Below the pieces are notes generated by a model, which had not been told where the DNA came from, made no database searches, and saw only the letters and a list, made by a program, of their open reading frames with translations. 48,149 bases of DNA from an uncultured Synergistales bacterium (GTDB taxonomy: Bacteria; Synergistota; Synergistia; Synergistales; Aminobacteriaceae), in assembly GCA_905233455.1 (NCBI GenBank), contig CAJOES010000011.1:3959-52107 (forward strand). Direction: 5' to 3'. Position numbers and translations under genes: made by a program. Each line of letters begins with the position of its first letter. Within the stretch, counting starts at the first letter, position 1. Shown piece after piece: positions 31,407 to 39,275 of the stretch.

Positions 31407-32762
31407 TCAGCTCATATAAAAATAATTATATGTTCTTGCTAGAGTTACAGCTATACTCATTATACTGACAAGACAAGCCACTTCCTTTTCATGTTTTATG
31501 TTCCGTAAGAAAGAAAATGCTGACAATGCCATTAATGAAACGGGGATAAAGTATCTTCCCTGTACTCCTTCAATAATGAGAGAGCCGGGTTGATCCCATG
31601 CAAAGTATTCATACATGTCCAGTGCAAGAACTGTAGCCGCAAATCCTAAAATCATGATGATTCTATGTTTTATAGAAATGTTGAGCCGTCCAAGTGCCGC
31701 ACCGGCAGCTATAAGGAAAATATATATTGCTTTAAACCATATAGGCATTCCTAAATTAAGCCACCCCAACTGACCAATGAAAGAATTAACATAAAATTTC
31801 ATAAGAATTATGTTGCTCCTGATAATTATCTTCAAGAATCTAAATGGGTTTTCCTTGATAAATTCCATCTGGGCTGATATATCGGCTTTATTCAGTGCAA
31901 AGCTCACGCCATGCCTTGACACACTGAAGTACAGCCACACAAAAGATGAAACTAAACATACTGCAAGCATAATCACTCCGAAAGAATAATATTTTTTTCT
32001 GCTGCCAAGCCTCTTGTACGGCATCAGGAAATACAGCAGTAGCACAGTGCCGTAAACCTGTTTCAGAAGCCCCACGATCACAGCCATAACAATCAGCGCA
32101 ACACACTGCCGAACGGTGAGCCGATCTTCGCATCGTGTCAGGGACAATATATACGCTGATACCAGCATACACCCTCCAAACACTACAGCATCAGCAGCGA
32201 TTGAAGCACTTTCTGCCAGATACATAGGCATCATTGCCAGCAGGAATATCAAAAGGCCTTTTTCCGGAAGAAGCCTTATCGCCATAAATACGCATAAAGC
32301 CGAGAACAGTACAGCACCAATGCGCATGGCATAATATATTTCGCCCGCAGTTCCTCCGACTGAACGCACAACATACGCGCCCAATGCTTGAGGAAAATAT
32401 ACTATGGGAGCATATGAGCCGGTATTATTGATTGTTCGCATATCTCTGGAAGCATTTACAGGTTCAGACATAAAATCAGCTATATCCTTGAATGAATATC
32501 TGCCTTCACTTTGAACAATATTACCTACATACTTCTCTTGAAAAAATACTGACGGGACAAAAGATACGAGATTATTCTTATTGCTGAGGTTGTGTACCGG
32601 GCTTGCTAAAGTTCCTTCCGATATCTGCCAAGCTCTTGCAAAGTGGTTAGGTTCATCGGGAATCTGAAATACTGGAGTAAGAAATGCTAATGAAATTCCT
32701 GCAAAAAGCATAAACAACACATAAAACCATTCTATGCCTCCTGTACCCATTCCAGAAGACAA
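31407..32762 (-). CDS. DUF2142 multi-pass membrane protein, expression governed by an upstream pentanucleotide repeat
   Basis: 451 codons from the track's TTG. It has about ten to twelve hydrophobic segments. The N-terminal family motif is FLTPVFQIPDEPNHFARAWQISEG, whose acidic pair and His after the first helix resemble GT-C glycosyltransferases. The region VQGRYFIPVSLMALSAF is also typical. DUF2142 proteins are commonly found in surface-polysaccharide loci. No RBS precedes the TTG at 32762 or the ATG at 32750. The only good initiation region (promoter, AAAGGAG, ATG at 32821) is separated from this frame by eight GACAA units. With eight units the frames do not match; with seven or ten they would, giving an N-terminus MATII(DKTRQ)nDNLLSSGMGTGG. 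The gene is thus probably phase-variable and shown here in the OFF state. Confidence 0.85.
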   Translation of the reverse strand: MSSGMGTGGIEWFYVLFMLFAGISLAFLTPVFQIPDEPNHFARAWQISEGTLASPVHNLSNKNNLVSFVPSVFFQEKYVGNIVQSEGRYSFKDIADFMSEPVNASRDMRTINNTGSYAPIVYFPQALGAYVVRSVGGTAGEIYYAMRIGAVLFSALCVFMAIRLLPEKGLLIFLLAMMPMYLAESASIAADAVVFGGCMLVSAYILSLTRCEDRLTVRQCVALIVMAVIVGLLKQVYGTVLLLYFLMPYKRLGSRKKYYSFGVIMLAVCLVSSFVWLYFSVSRHGVSFALNKADISAQMEFIKENPFRFLKIIIRSNIILMKFYVNSFIGQLGWLNLGMPIWFKAIYIFLIAAGAALGRLNISIKHRIIMILGFAATVLALDMYEYFAWDQPGSLIIEGVQGRYFIPVSLMALSAFSFLRNIKHEKEVACLVSIMSIAVTLARTYNYFYMS

Positions 32763-32821
32763 CAGGTTGTCTTGTCTTGTCTTGTCTTGTCTTGTCTTGT
32801 CTTGTCAATTATGGTGGCCAT
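32732..32821 (-). other. Out-of-frame start ORF of the DUF2142 gene (OFF state)
   Basis: ATG at 32821, preceded by AAAGGAG (32843-32837, spacing 15), reads through the repeat as MATII-DKTRQ-DKTRQ-DKT and then TCCLLEWVQEA, stopping at TAG 32734-32732. The distance from this ATG to the in-frame TTG at 32762 is 59 bases. Removing one 5-base unit makes it 54 bases, 18 codons with no stop. Confidence 0.75.
32767..32806. repeat. Perfect pentanucleotide microsatellite (TTGTC)8 / (GACAA)8
   Basis: Eight uninterrupted units of TTGTC on the plus strand (GACAA on the coding minus strand) lie just inside the start codon of the DUF2142 gene. A unit length not divisible by three makes each slippage event change the frame. 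Confidence 0.95.
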
Positions 32822-32850
32822 TTTGATTTTGTCAAGCTCCTTTCTGCGTA

Positions 32851-32879
32851 ATTATACACAAAATCAATCATCCCTGCAA
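32851..32879 (-). promoter_or_regulatory. Promoter of the DUF2142 gene
   Basis: On the minus strand: TTGCAG, 17 bases, TATAAT. The expected start near 32844 gives a short leader that begins at the AAAGGAG. Confidence 0.7.
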
Positions 32880-32910
32880 AATCACCAAAAGCATAGATAA
32901 AACATTTTGC

Positions 32911-32940
32911 TTGCATAAAAAATATTCCGGCGGTTATAAT
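32911..32940 (+). promoter_or_regulatory. Promoter of the XRE regulator
   Basis: TTGCAT, 18 bases, TATAAT, about 40 bases before the ATG at 32982, with AAAGGAG in between. It diverges from the DUF2142 promoter. Confidence 0.65.
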
Positions 32941-32981
32941 CCTTTCATTCAATCTTTTATGTTAAAGGAGTATTCAGAAAG

Positions 32982-33356
32982 ATGGCAGTTGCAGCCAACA
33001 TACGTCTTCAGAGAAAAAAAGCAGGACTGACGCAAATAGATTTAGCCGAGAAACTTGGAGTATCAATCGCTACATTAAGACGCTGGGAAGCAGGAGAGAC
33101 TTCACCGACAGGCACAAGGATAATGGAACTTGCGAAACTTCTTCATATATCTCCTGATGAAATAGTGAGTGATGAGAAAGAAGCCGCAAAGGAAACATCA
33201 AAGCTGCTTTATCCCTCTCGTGAAGAAAATCCTGGAATGCTGGTATTTGAAGGGGAAGGTACTAGAATTGAACTTCCCCCTACAGAAAAAGGCTATGAGC
33301 TTTTCAACAAACTTGTAGAGAACCTCATAGACAGGAACAAAAATCAGCAGGCGTAG
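32982..33356 (+). CDS. XRE-family helix-turn-helix regulator
   Basis: A 124-aa protein. The N-terminal HTH is NIRLQRKKAGLTQIDLAEKLGVSIATLRRWEAGETSPTGTRIMELAKLLHISPDEI. A short tail follows with no recognised ligand domain (LVFEGEGTRIELPPTEKGYELFNKLVENLI). It is transcribed divergently from the phase-variable DUF2142 gene and could regulate it (inference from position only). Its 3' end overlaps the convergent yebE-like gene by 13 bases. Confidence 0.85.
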   Translation: MAVAANIRLQRKKAGLTQIDLAEKLGVSIATLRRWEAGETSPTGTRIMELAKLLHISPDEIVSDEKEAAKETSKLLYPSREENPGMLVFEGEGTRIELPPTEKGYELFNKLVENLIDRNKNQQA

Positions 33357-34084
33357 CTTTGTCCTCCGGTCATATTCTCTAAGCTCTGCATAACTTCAGC
33401 ACTAAGCCCCATAGCTTTGCCCAGCTTGGTGAGATATTTGCGTTCGGCTTCAGTGTCAACCTCAATCGCCATCAGTGAAGCCGAATATACCTGTGCCGCA
33501 AGTTCAGGCCTGCCCTTTACTGCCGCCACGATTTTAGCCGTCTCCATAGGCCCTTGCAATTTCTTGATCACGTAATTCATGCCTTCCTGGCCGAGCCCGT
33601 TCTTCTGGAGAGTCCCTGTTATCTTGCTGAACTCGTCAGCATCAACCTGACCGTCCGCTTTTGCCGCATCAATCATCGCCGTAATGATTATCTCTGCATC
33701 ACTGCTCTGCTGCTGCGGTGTGGGCTGTGTATATGCTTGGGGTACAGCCTGAGCCTGTGCCGCTGCGCCTGAAGTCCCGCCCATAGTGTTTTTGAGTGCC
33801 TTATAGGCCATCATTCCGAGAAGTCCCATCATGCCGCCGCCAAGACTGTTAGCCGTAGTGCTCTGTGATTTCCCCGTGAGTGCTCCGAGAAGCGCGCCTA
33901 TTCCTGCCGCCGCGAGGTTGTCGCCTCCTACAGTGTTCTTGACGCTCTGTCCTGCCCCCATAAGTGAGCCTAAAATGTCCTGAATGCCGCTTCCTGCCGT
34001 TGACATTCTTGAAGATGAGGTAGGTGAAGTGTTAATGCTTGTCTGCACCATTGAACCCAGCAGATCCATAAAGTTTAATGCCAT
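33344..34084 (-). CDS. YebE-like DUF533 protein with TerB-like fold
   Basis: A 246-aa protein. The first half is low-complexity and Gly/Ala-rich with short hydrophobic stretches (AAAGIGALLGALTGKS, GGGMMGLLGMMAYKAL) and a Pro/Gln linker (PQAYTQPTPQQQ). The second half is a helical domain with the acidic pattern IITAMIDAAKADGQVDADEFSKI...EVDTEAERKYLTKLGKAMGLS, as in DUF533/TerB proteins. The ATG at 34084 has GGAG about 12 bases ahead; the track's start at 34135 adds an unlikely extension. Function unknown; perhaps envelope-associated. Confidence 0.78.
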   Translation of the reverse strand: MALNFMDLLGSMVQTSINTSPTSSSRMSTAGSGIQDILGSLMGAGQSVKNTVGGDNLAAAGIGALLGALTGKSQSTTANSLGGGMMGLLGMMAYKALKNTMGGTSGAAAQAQAVPQAYTQPTPQQQSSDAEIIITAMIDAAKADGQVDADEFSKITGTLQKNGLGQEGMNYVIKKLQGPMETAKIVAAVKGRPELAAQVYSASLMAIEVDTEAERKYLTKLGKAMGLSAEVMQSLENMTGGQSYAC

Positions 34085-34166
34085 GAAAAAATTTGCTCCT
34101 TTCGCAAAATATAGTGTTTTGAAAGATTGTAGCATGTCCCGTCAGTATAATGCTGAAAAAATTTCA

Positions 34167-34196
34167 TTGACTTTTGTCTATGTATCTTGATATTAT
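34167..34196 (+). promoter_or_regulatory. Promoter of the ArsP-type permease gene
   Basis: TTGACT, 18 bases, TATTAT. The start is expected near 34203, which places the ATG at 34187 of the ORF track upstream of the transcript and supports 34250 as the true start. Confidence 0.65.
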
Positions 34197-34205
34197 TCCA
34201 CTCTC

Positions 34206-34221
34206 ATAGATGGCCGTCTAT
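34206..34221. promoter_or_regulatory. Candidate ArsR operator
   Basis: ATAGATGGCCGTCTAT is a 16-bp inverted repeat with a single mismatched pair, located at about +3 to +19 of the predicted transcript. An ArsR-type regulator is encoded in the same operon. Confidence 0.6.
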
Positions 34222-34249
34222 AACATTAATATTTAAGGCAGTGATAAAA

Positions 34250-35257
34250 ATGTTATGGAGATTTTTTCAGGAACAGTTGCTTGGGATGAACTGGCTGAAC
34301 GATTTAACCGGGAAAATTCTTGATTCTGTAGGAATTGATATATCTTCATCTGTGGGTGCAAGCATTCAGTTTTTTGTATATGACACGCTCAAAATTTCTG
34401 TTCTGCTGTGCATACTGATTTTTGCGGTATCTTACGTTCAAACATTCTTTCCGCCTGAACGCAGCAAAAGAATCATGGGACGTTTCAGAGGTATCAAGGC
34501 AAACATAACCGGTGCGCTTCTTGGTGCTGTAACTCCTTTCTGTTCATGTTCGTCAATACCGATTTTCATGGGCTTCACCAGTGCAGGGCTTCCTTTGGGC
34601 ATGACGTTTTCATTTCTTATCTCGTCGCCTATGATTAATCCGGGAAGCCTCGTTTTACTGATGAGCATATTCGGAACTAAAATTGCTTTTGCGTATATAT
34701 TTCCGGGTTTGTGTATCGCTGTACTGGGCGGTATATTCATTGAACACCTGCATATGGATAAATACATTGAAGATTTTGTGTACTCAAGGCCGGGAATAAT
34801 TGATGCTGATATTGAGTTCCTGAACTTCACACAGGCTGAACGTATAAAATATTCTCGCAGTGAAGTCAAAGCAACTTTAAGGGTAGTATTTCCGTATATT
34901 TTAGCTGGAGGCGGGATCGGTGCAGTGATACATAACTATATTCCTGAAAGCATAATCGGCGGCATACTCGGTGATAAAAGCCCGTTCGGGGTAATCATTG
35001 CCGCAATCACAGGAATTCCAGTTTACGCGGATATATTCGGAACAATCCCTATAGCTGAGGCACTGCTCGCTAAAGGTGCTCTGCTAGGTACGGTGATCAG
35101 CTTCATGATGGCAGTTACGGATTTGAGCCTTCCGTCAATAATAATGCTCCGTAAAGTCATAAAGCCCCGTCTTCTTGCTGTATTTATCCTGACATGTTCA
35201 GCGGGAATAATCATAACCGGTTATGTGTTCAATGCTTTTGCGTATATGCTGATGTAA
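34250..35257 (+). CDS. ArsP/DUF318-type permease (probable metalloid efflux)
   Basis: A 335-aa membrane protein of the predicted permease family PF03773. The hallmark is GAVTPFCSCSSIPIFMGFTSAGLPLGMTFSFLISSPMINPGSLVLL, with the CSC cysteines, repeated in a related form in the second half (GIPVYADIFGTIPIAEALLAKG). ArsP members export trivalent organoarsenicals; other members act on copper or zinc. A short-spaced ArsR-family regulator follows, which supports metal(loid) resistance, but the exact substrate is not certain. The start is chosen from promoter position and the weak AAGG upstream of ATG 34250. Confidence 0.83.
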   Translation: MLWRFFQEQLLGMNWLNDLTGKILDSVGIDISSSVGASIQFFVYDTLKISVLLCILIFAVSYVQTFFPPERSKRIMGRFRGIKANITGALLGAVTPFCSCSSIPIFMGFTSAGLPLGMTFSFLISSPMINPGSLVLLMSIFGTKIAFAYIFPGLCIAVLGGIFIEHLHMDKYIEDFVYSRPGIIDADIEFLNFTQAERIKYSRSEVKATLRVVFPYILAGGGIGAVIHNYIPESIIGGILGDKSPFGVIIAAITGIPVYADIFGTIPIAEALLAKGALLGTVISFMMAVTDLSLPSIIMLRKVIKPRLLAVFILTCSAGIIITGYVFNAFAYMLM

Positions 35258-35269
35258 GGAGGTGAGAAT

Positions 35270-35545
35270 ATGAATGCTGTTGATGCCTCATTGATCTGCA
35301 AGGCTTTGAGTGATGCCAACAGAATCCAGATAGTAGAGCTGCTGACTCACGGCGAAAAGTGCACATGCGAGCTTCTTGAACATTTCAGCATAAGGCAGCC
35401 TACACTCACGCACCACATGATGACTCTGAATGAATGCGGACTCCTCATCAGCAGGAAAGAAGGCAAACGTACATTTTACGCATTGGACTGCGGGACTCTG
35501 CGGGAGTTCAGGGAGTTCATTGCGGGGCTTGAATGCAGGTGCTGA
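35270..35545 (+). CDS. arsR: ArsR-family metal(loid)-responsive repressor
   Basis: A 91-aa winged-helix protein: CKALSDANRIQIVELLTHGEKCTCELLEHFSIRQPTLTHHMMTLNECGLLISRKEGKRTFYALD. The metal site in helix alpha-3, CTCELLEHF, fits the As(III)/Sb(III)-binding CxC type. The C-terminus has a further Cys pair (ECRC). AAGGAGG precedes the ATG. It is 12 bases after the permease, so the pair forms an autoregulated operon through the palindrome at 34206. Confidence 0.9.
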   Translation: MNAVDASLICKALSDANRIQIVELLTHGEKCTCELLEHFSIRQPTLTHHMMTLNECGLLISRKEGKRTFYALDCGTLREFREFIAGLECRC

Positions 35546-35583
35546 TTTTGCCGTAATCAGCGTATGTTGATTTGAAGTGGCTG

Positions 35584-35592
35584 TGATAAAAT
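35584..35592 (+). promoter_or_regulatory. Extended -10 promoter of tctC
   Basis: TGATAAAAT (TGn-TAAAAT) with no good -35. The same box occurs at 38837 before citD and 41805 before the short ORF/LRR locus. Confidence 0.45.
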
Positions 35593-35645
35593 TCAACGCA
35601 CTTTTCATTCAATAAAAATTTTTATTTTAATAGGAGGTTATTTCA

Positions 35646-36635
35646 GTGAAGAAGTTTTTATGTGCATCGCTGGCAGTACTCCTCGTTCTTTGCAGTGTCT
35701 CTTTTGCGTCGGCAGAGTTCAGGTTTGAGCGCAAAGTCAGCATTGTATGCCCTTGGGGCGTAGGCGGCGGAGCAGACTCAACGTTACGCCCGATCGCTAA
35801 CCTGCTGAAGGATATTCTCGGCCAGGAAGTCGAAGTCGTCAACGTAACCGGAGGCAACGGTGTTACTGCAGTCGAGTACGTCTACAAGCAGCCCGCAGAC
35901 GGCTATACGTTCATGCTTGGTACTCAGAGCCTGTTCATGCAGGACATACAGGGCACAACGTCAATGAACTTCAAGGAAGAATTTATCCCTGTAGCGCGTC
36001 TTGTTCATGCAATCAACGTAATAACCGCGTCGAAAAAGGCAATGGACAAAAAGGGCTATAAGACGTTCTCAGAGATGAGGGACTACGTAAAGCAGAATCC
36101 GTTTGAGGTCAGTGTAGGAATGCTCACCAGCACGGGACTTGACGGCGCATCGCTGAATCAGGCTATTGAAGGGCTTGATATTCTTGATGTCTCGTATCCT
36201 TCAGGATCAGAAATGAACTCGGCACTTGTCGGCGGACATATTGACATCATGGTTACGGGAACTGATGAAATAGAGGGACTCATTGCGGCAGGTGATATTG
36301 TCCCGCTCCTTGCGCTGTGCGAAAAGAGGATGAAGCGTTATCCCGACGTGGAATGCTCCGTAGAGCTCGGCATCAATTCAGTGTTAGGGCCTGCAAGGGG
36401 AATCTTCGCGAAGAGAGGCACGCCGCAGGAAGCCATTGATGCACTCGTTGCCGGTATCGCTAAAGCAGTTGAGGATCCTTCATGGCAGGCATTCCTGGTT
36501 CAGGGGTGCTACGATGAAAGACCGGGATTCGCCGGGCCGGAGGAGTACGCAAAAGCCTGTGAGGAGGACTATAAGCTGCTCAGTGATTACCTCAAGGCTG
36601 AAGGTGTCATGAAGAAAGATTATTACGCGAAATAA
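35646..36635 (+). CDS. tctC: Tripartite tricarboxylate transporter substrate-binding protein
   Basis: A 329-aa exported binding protein of the Bug/TctC family. It has a signal peptide (FLCASLAVLLVLCSVSFASA), then KVSIVCPWGVGGGADSTLRPIANLL, VVNVTGGNGVTAVEYVYKQPADGYTFMLGT, and GLDGASLNQAIEGLDILDVSYPSGSEMNSALVGGHIDIMVTG. It captures citrate or a related carboxylate in the periplasm for TctAB. The start is GTG at 35646 with TAGGAGG ahead. An intercistronic terminator after it should give more binding protein than membrane subunits. Confidence 0.92.
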   Translation: MKKFLCASLAVLLVLCSVSFASAEFRFERKVSIVCPWGVGGGADSTLRPIANLLKDILGQEVEVVNVTGGNGVTAVEYVYKQPADGYTFMLGTQSLFMQDIQGTTSMNFKEEFIPVARLVHAINVITASKKAMDKKGYKTFSEMRDYVKQNPFEVSVGMLTSTGLDGASLNQAIEGLDILDVSYPSGSEMNSALVGGHIDIMVTGTDEIEGLIAAGDIVPLLALCEKRMKRYPDVECSVELGINSVLGPARGIFAKRGTPQEAIDALVAGIAKAVEDPSWQAFLVQGCYDERPGFAGPEEYAKACEEDYKLLSDYLKAEGVMKKDYYAK

Positions 36636-36647
36636 TTAGAGTCTATC

Positions 36648-36676
36648 GGGAGGTGATTTTGTGCCTCCCTTTTTTT
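36648..36676 (+). terminator. Terminator/attenuator between tctC and tctB
   Basis: GGGAGG-TGATTTTGTG-CCTCCC followed by TTTTTTT. It probably ends most transcripts after tctC, with read-through to tctBA. Confidence 0.85.
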
Positions 36677-36705
36677 ATTGTATTTGAGGAGAGAAATTAC
36701 ACAAC

Positions 36706-37236
36706 ATGTTTGAATTAATCTGCAACGTTCTCTTATGGCTGGGACTTCTCTACGCATACTGTTTCAACGTCCTTGAAGCCCCTATCCCTGACAGGGTAGC
36801 CAGAAATCCCTACACGCTGAAGCCGGATATGTGGCCTAAGACGATAATAATATTACTTCTTATCTGCATAGCATTGAACATCATCAACATAATACGCAAG
36901 AACAAGAACAATCCCGAATTTTCACTTGATGCCCTGCTCAGTATCCGTGCCCGTATGTGCATGGGTATAGCTCTTGTTGTCGGTGCAAGTTTCGTCCTTG
37001 AGCCGCTTGGGTACATGGTTACGTGCGTGCTTGTGCTGTTCCTGTACGGCTTGCTGCTTGGCCAGCGTCATGTTATACGGCTTGCGTTGATGTCGGTAGT
37101 TCTGACTCTGGTGCTGTATGTTGTCTTCAGCGTCTTGCTGTCGGTGAATCTTCCGAGAGGGACGATACCTGAACTGCGGAATTTCTCGCTGTACGTTGAA
37201 GGCATAGTATCTTCCGTGAAGTCCGCAATATTTTAG
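36706..37236 (+). CDS. tctB: Tripartite tricarboxylate transporter small membrane subunit
   Basis: A 176-aa protein with four hydrophobic segments (ICNVLLWLGLLYAYCF, TIIILLLICIALNIINII, CMGIALVVGASFVLEPLGYMVTCVLVLFLYG, LALMSVVLTLVLYVVFSVLLSV) and a C-terminal LPRG-type motif, as in TctB. It lies between tctC and tctA, 16 bases before tctA. It partners TctA in the sodium- or proton-driven transporter. Confidence 0.87.
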   Translation: MFELICNVLLWLGLLYAYCFNVLEAPIPDRVARNPYTLKPDMWPKTIIILLLICIALNIINIIRKNKNNPEFSLDALLSIRARMCMGIALVVGASFVLEPLGYMVTCVLVLFLYGLLLGQRHVIRLALMSVVLTLVLYVVFSVLLSVNLPRGTIPELRNFSLYVEGIVSSVKSAIF

Positions 37237-37252
37237 GGAGGGTTAAGAGATT

Positions 37253-38749
37253 ATGACTACACTAGAATTATTCACTAACGGTTTCAGCGTCCTTCTTGAC
37301 CCTTATACGCTCATGATGGTCGTATTTGCTATTGTTGTCGGTACAATCTTCGGAGCACTGCCCGGAGTCAGCGCAACAATGGCCGTAGCTTTAGGTCTTC
37401 CGTTCACCTACTCAATGCAGCCCATACCCGCAATAGTGTTTCTCGTGGCTGTCTACTGCTCATCAATTACGGGAGGGAGCATAACAGCAATACTCTTCAA
37501 GATTCCCGGCGTTCCTTCAAGCGCGCCAACAACATTTGACGGCTACCCGATGGCGCAAAGAGGCGAGGCAGGGAAGGCACTCGGTATAGCTCTCGGAAGT
37601 TCGGCGATCGGCGGACTGGTATCGGCTCTGGCAATGCTGACACTTTCACCGCAGCTAACACAGGCGGCGTTGTCATTCAGCCCTTCAGACATTTTCGCCA
37701 TAACGTTTATGGGACTCTCAATCCTTACGTGTCTGGACAGCAAGAACATTCTTCGCACGCTAATATCCGGGCTTCTGGGCTTATTGCTGGCATGTGTGGG
37801 GCAGGATCCTATGTATGCCGTTCAGCGTCTAACTTTCGGGAACGGTGAGCTTATTGCAGGGCTTGAGATGATTCCGGTTCTGATAGGAATATTCGCCGTT
37901 ACTGAGGTGCTGAAGCAGACGAAGAAGCGCGAAACACTCAAGAGTGATGAAGGCACTGCAAGCGTGAATACGAAGATGCCGTCATTCCGTGAATGGTGGG
38001 GTATCAAATGGGTATTGGCGCGGTGTTCCGTGATAGGCACGATTATCGGAATACTTCCGGGAGCAGGAGCAACAATAGCATCATTCCTGTGCTACTCGAC
38101 TGAAACGAAACTATCGAAGCACCCGGAGAAGTTCGGGACGGGAATAATTGACGGTATAGCTGCCTCAGAGACAGCCAACAATGCCGCAACCGGAGGAGCT
38201 ATGGTGCCGTTATTGTCGCTGGGTATACCGGGAGGGAATGCCGCCGCCGTCATGATGAGTGCGCTTGTCCTGAAGGGCGTGCAGTTAGGGCCTCTGCTTC
38301 TCGTGAATCAGCCGCAGTATTTGAGCGCAACATTTGCTTCAATGGTCGTAACAAATATATTGATGGTTGTTGTAGCTATAGGAATCGCTAAGGTGTTTGC
38401 GCAGATTCTTGCAGTTCCGTATTCGTATCTAGGGCCGATAATCATAATGCTTGCGATAATCGGTTCATACGCAACGAACATGAGCATAGCTGACGTTAAG
38501 ATCATGGCTGTTGCTGGAGTTATCGGTCTGGTTATCTCTGCGTGCCACTTCAACAGCGCGGCATTGATATTGGGGCTTGTGCTTGGCGTGATATGCGAGG
38601 GGAACTTCAGCAGGGCATATACTATTTCACGTGCAAATCTGGTTACGATGTTCTCGCGTCCTGTAGCAGGGTCGTTAATGGTCATCAGCATAATTCTGCT
38701 TGTATGGCCGGTTATTGCGCAGTTCTTCAGACGCAGTAAAGAAGCATAG
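37253..38749 (+). CDS. tctA: Tripartite tricarboxylate transporter large membrane subunit
   Basis: A 498-aa permease with about 11-12 helices. Signature sequences are GTIFGALPGVSATMAVALGLPFTYSM, GGSITAILFKIPGVPSSAPTTFDGYPMAQRGEAGKALG, GAGATIASFLCYSTE and VPLLSLGIPGGNAAAVMMSALVLKG. Together with tctC, tctB and the following citDEF it indicates citrate uptake. AGGGAGG precedes the ATG. Confidence 0.94.
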   Translation: MTTLELFTNGFSVLLDPYTLMMVVFAIVVGTIFGALPGVSATMAVALGLPFTYSMQPIPAIVFLVAVYCSSITGGSITAILFKIPGVPSSAPTTFDGYPMAQRGEAGKALGIALGSSAIGGLVSALAMLTLSPQLTQAALSFSPSDIFAITFMGLSILTCLDSKNILRTLISGLLGLLLACVGQDPMYAVQRLTFGNGELIAGLEMIPVLIGIFAVTEVLKQTKKRETLKSDEGTASVNTKMPSFREWWGIKWVLARCSVIGTIIGILPGAGATIASFLCYSTETKLSKHPEKFGTGIIDGIAASETANNAATGGAMVPLLSLGIPGGNAAAVMMSALVLKGVQLGPLLLVNQPQYLSATFASMVVTNILMVVVAIGIAKVFAQILAVPYSYLGPIIIMLAIIGSYATNMSIADVKIMAVAGVIGLVISACHFNSAALILGLVLGVICEGNFSRAYTISRANLVTMFSRPVAGSLMVISIILLVWPVIAQFFRRSKEA

Positions 38750-38766
38750 GAATAAAAAATATTTCT

Positions 38767-38799
38767 GCCTCTTCTGGTTTCAGGGGAGGCTTTTATTTT
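38767..38799 (+). terminator. Terminator of the tct operon
   Basis: GCCTC...GAGGC stem with additional inner pairing, followed by TTTTATTTTT. The citDEF genes after it have their own -10 box. Confidence 0.7.
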
Positions 38800-38836
38800 T
38801 CACGTAATTCATAATAGCGGCGGCAAAAATTAATTG

Positions 38837-38845
38837 TGATAAAAT
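38837..38845 (+). promoter_or_regulatory. Extended -10 promoter of citDEF
   Basis: TGATAAAAT, preceded by TGTG, about 120 bases before the citD ATG. No clear -35. The long AT-rich leader between it and citD holds no ORF. Confidence 0.4.
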
Positions 38846-38963
38846 GTGCAAATCAGCATACACAAAAAAACAAACAAAAAGTTTTCAACACCTTTTCCCA
38901 TGCTTATATATACGCGGCTAGGGAAATGTGATATATAAAAATTTGCAGGAGGTGTTCATTCAG

Positions 38964-39275
38964 ATGGAGTTAAAAGCGGTGGGAACTGCCGGGACTCTTG
39001 AGTCAAGCGATGTCATGATAACGATTGAACCTGCTCAGGACGGCGGTATTGTTCTGACTGATTTTCAAAGCTCTGTAATCAACCAGTACGGCAGGCAGAT
39101 AAAAGCTGAAGTGCTGGCCTCGCTCGAAAGACTTGGAGTGAAGAATGCTAAGGTTGTAGTAAATGACCACGGCGCATTGGACTGCACGATTAAGGCTCGC
39201 GTAGAGTGCGCATACTATCGTGCATGTCAGGCAGATGTTGACGGTGTATATGATTGGGGAGGTGTAATAAGATGA
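38964..39275 (+). CDS. citD: Citrate lyase acyl-carrier protein (gamma subunit)
   Basis: A 103-aa protein beginning MELKAVGTAGTLESSDVMITIEP. Ser14 in the TLESSDVM motif is the attachment site for the phosphoribosyl-dephospho-CoA prosthetic group. The start is moved from 38928 to 38964, where CAGGAGG lies 11 bases ahead and the motif falls at the normal position. The stop overlaps the citE start (ATGA). Confidence 0.93.
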   Translation: MELKAVGTAGTLESSDVMITIEPAQDGGIVLTDFQSSVINQYGRQIKAEVLASLERLGVKNAKVVVNDHGALDCTIKARVECAYYRACQADVDGVYDWGGVIR

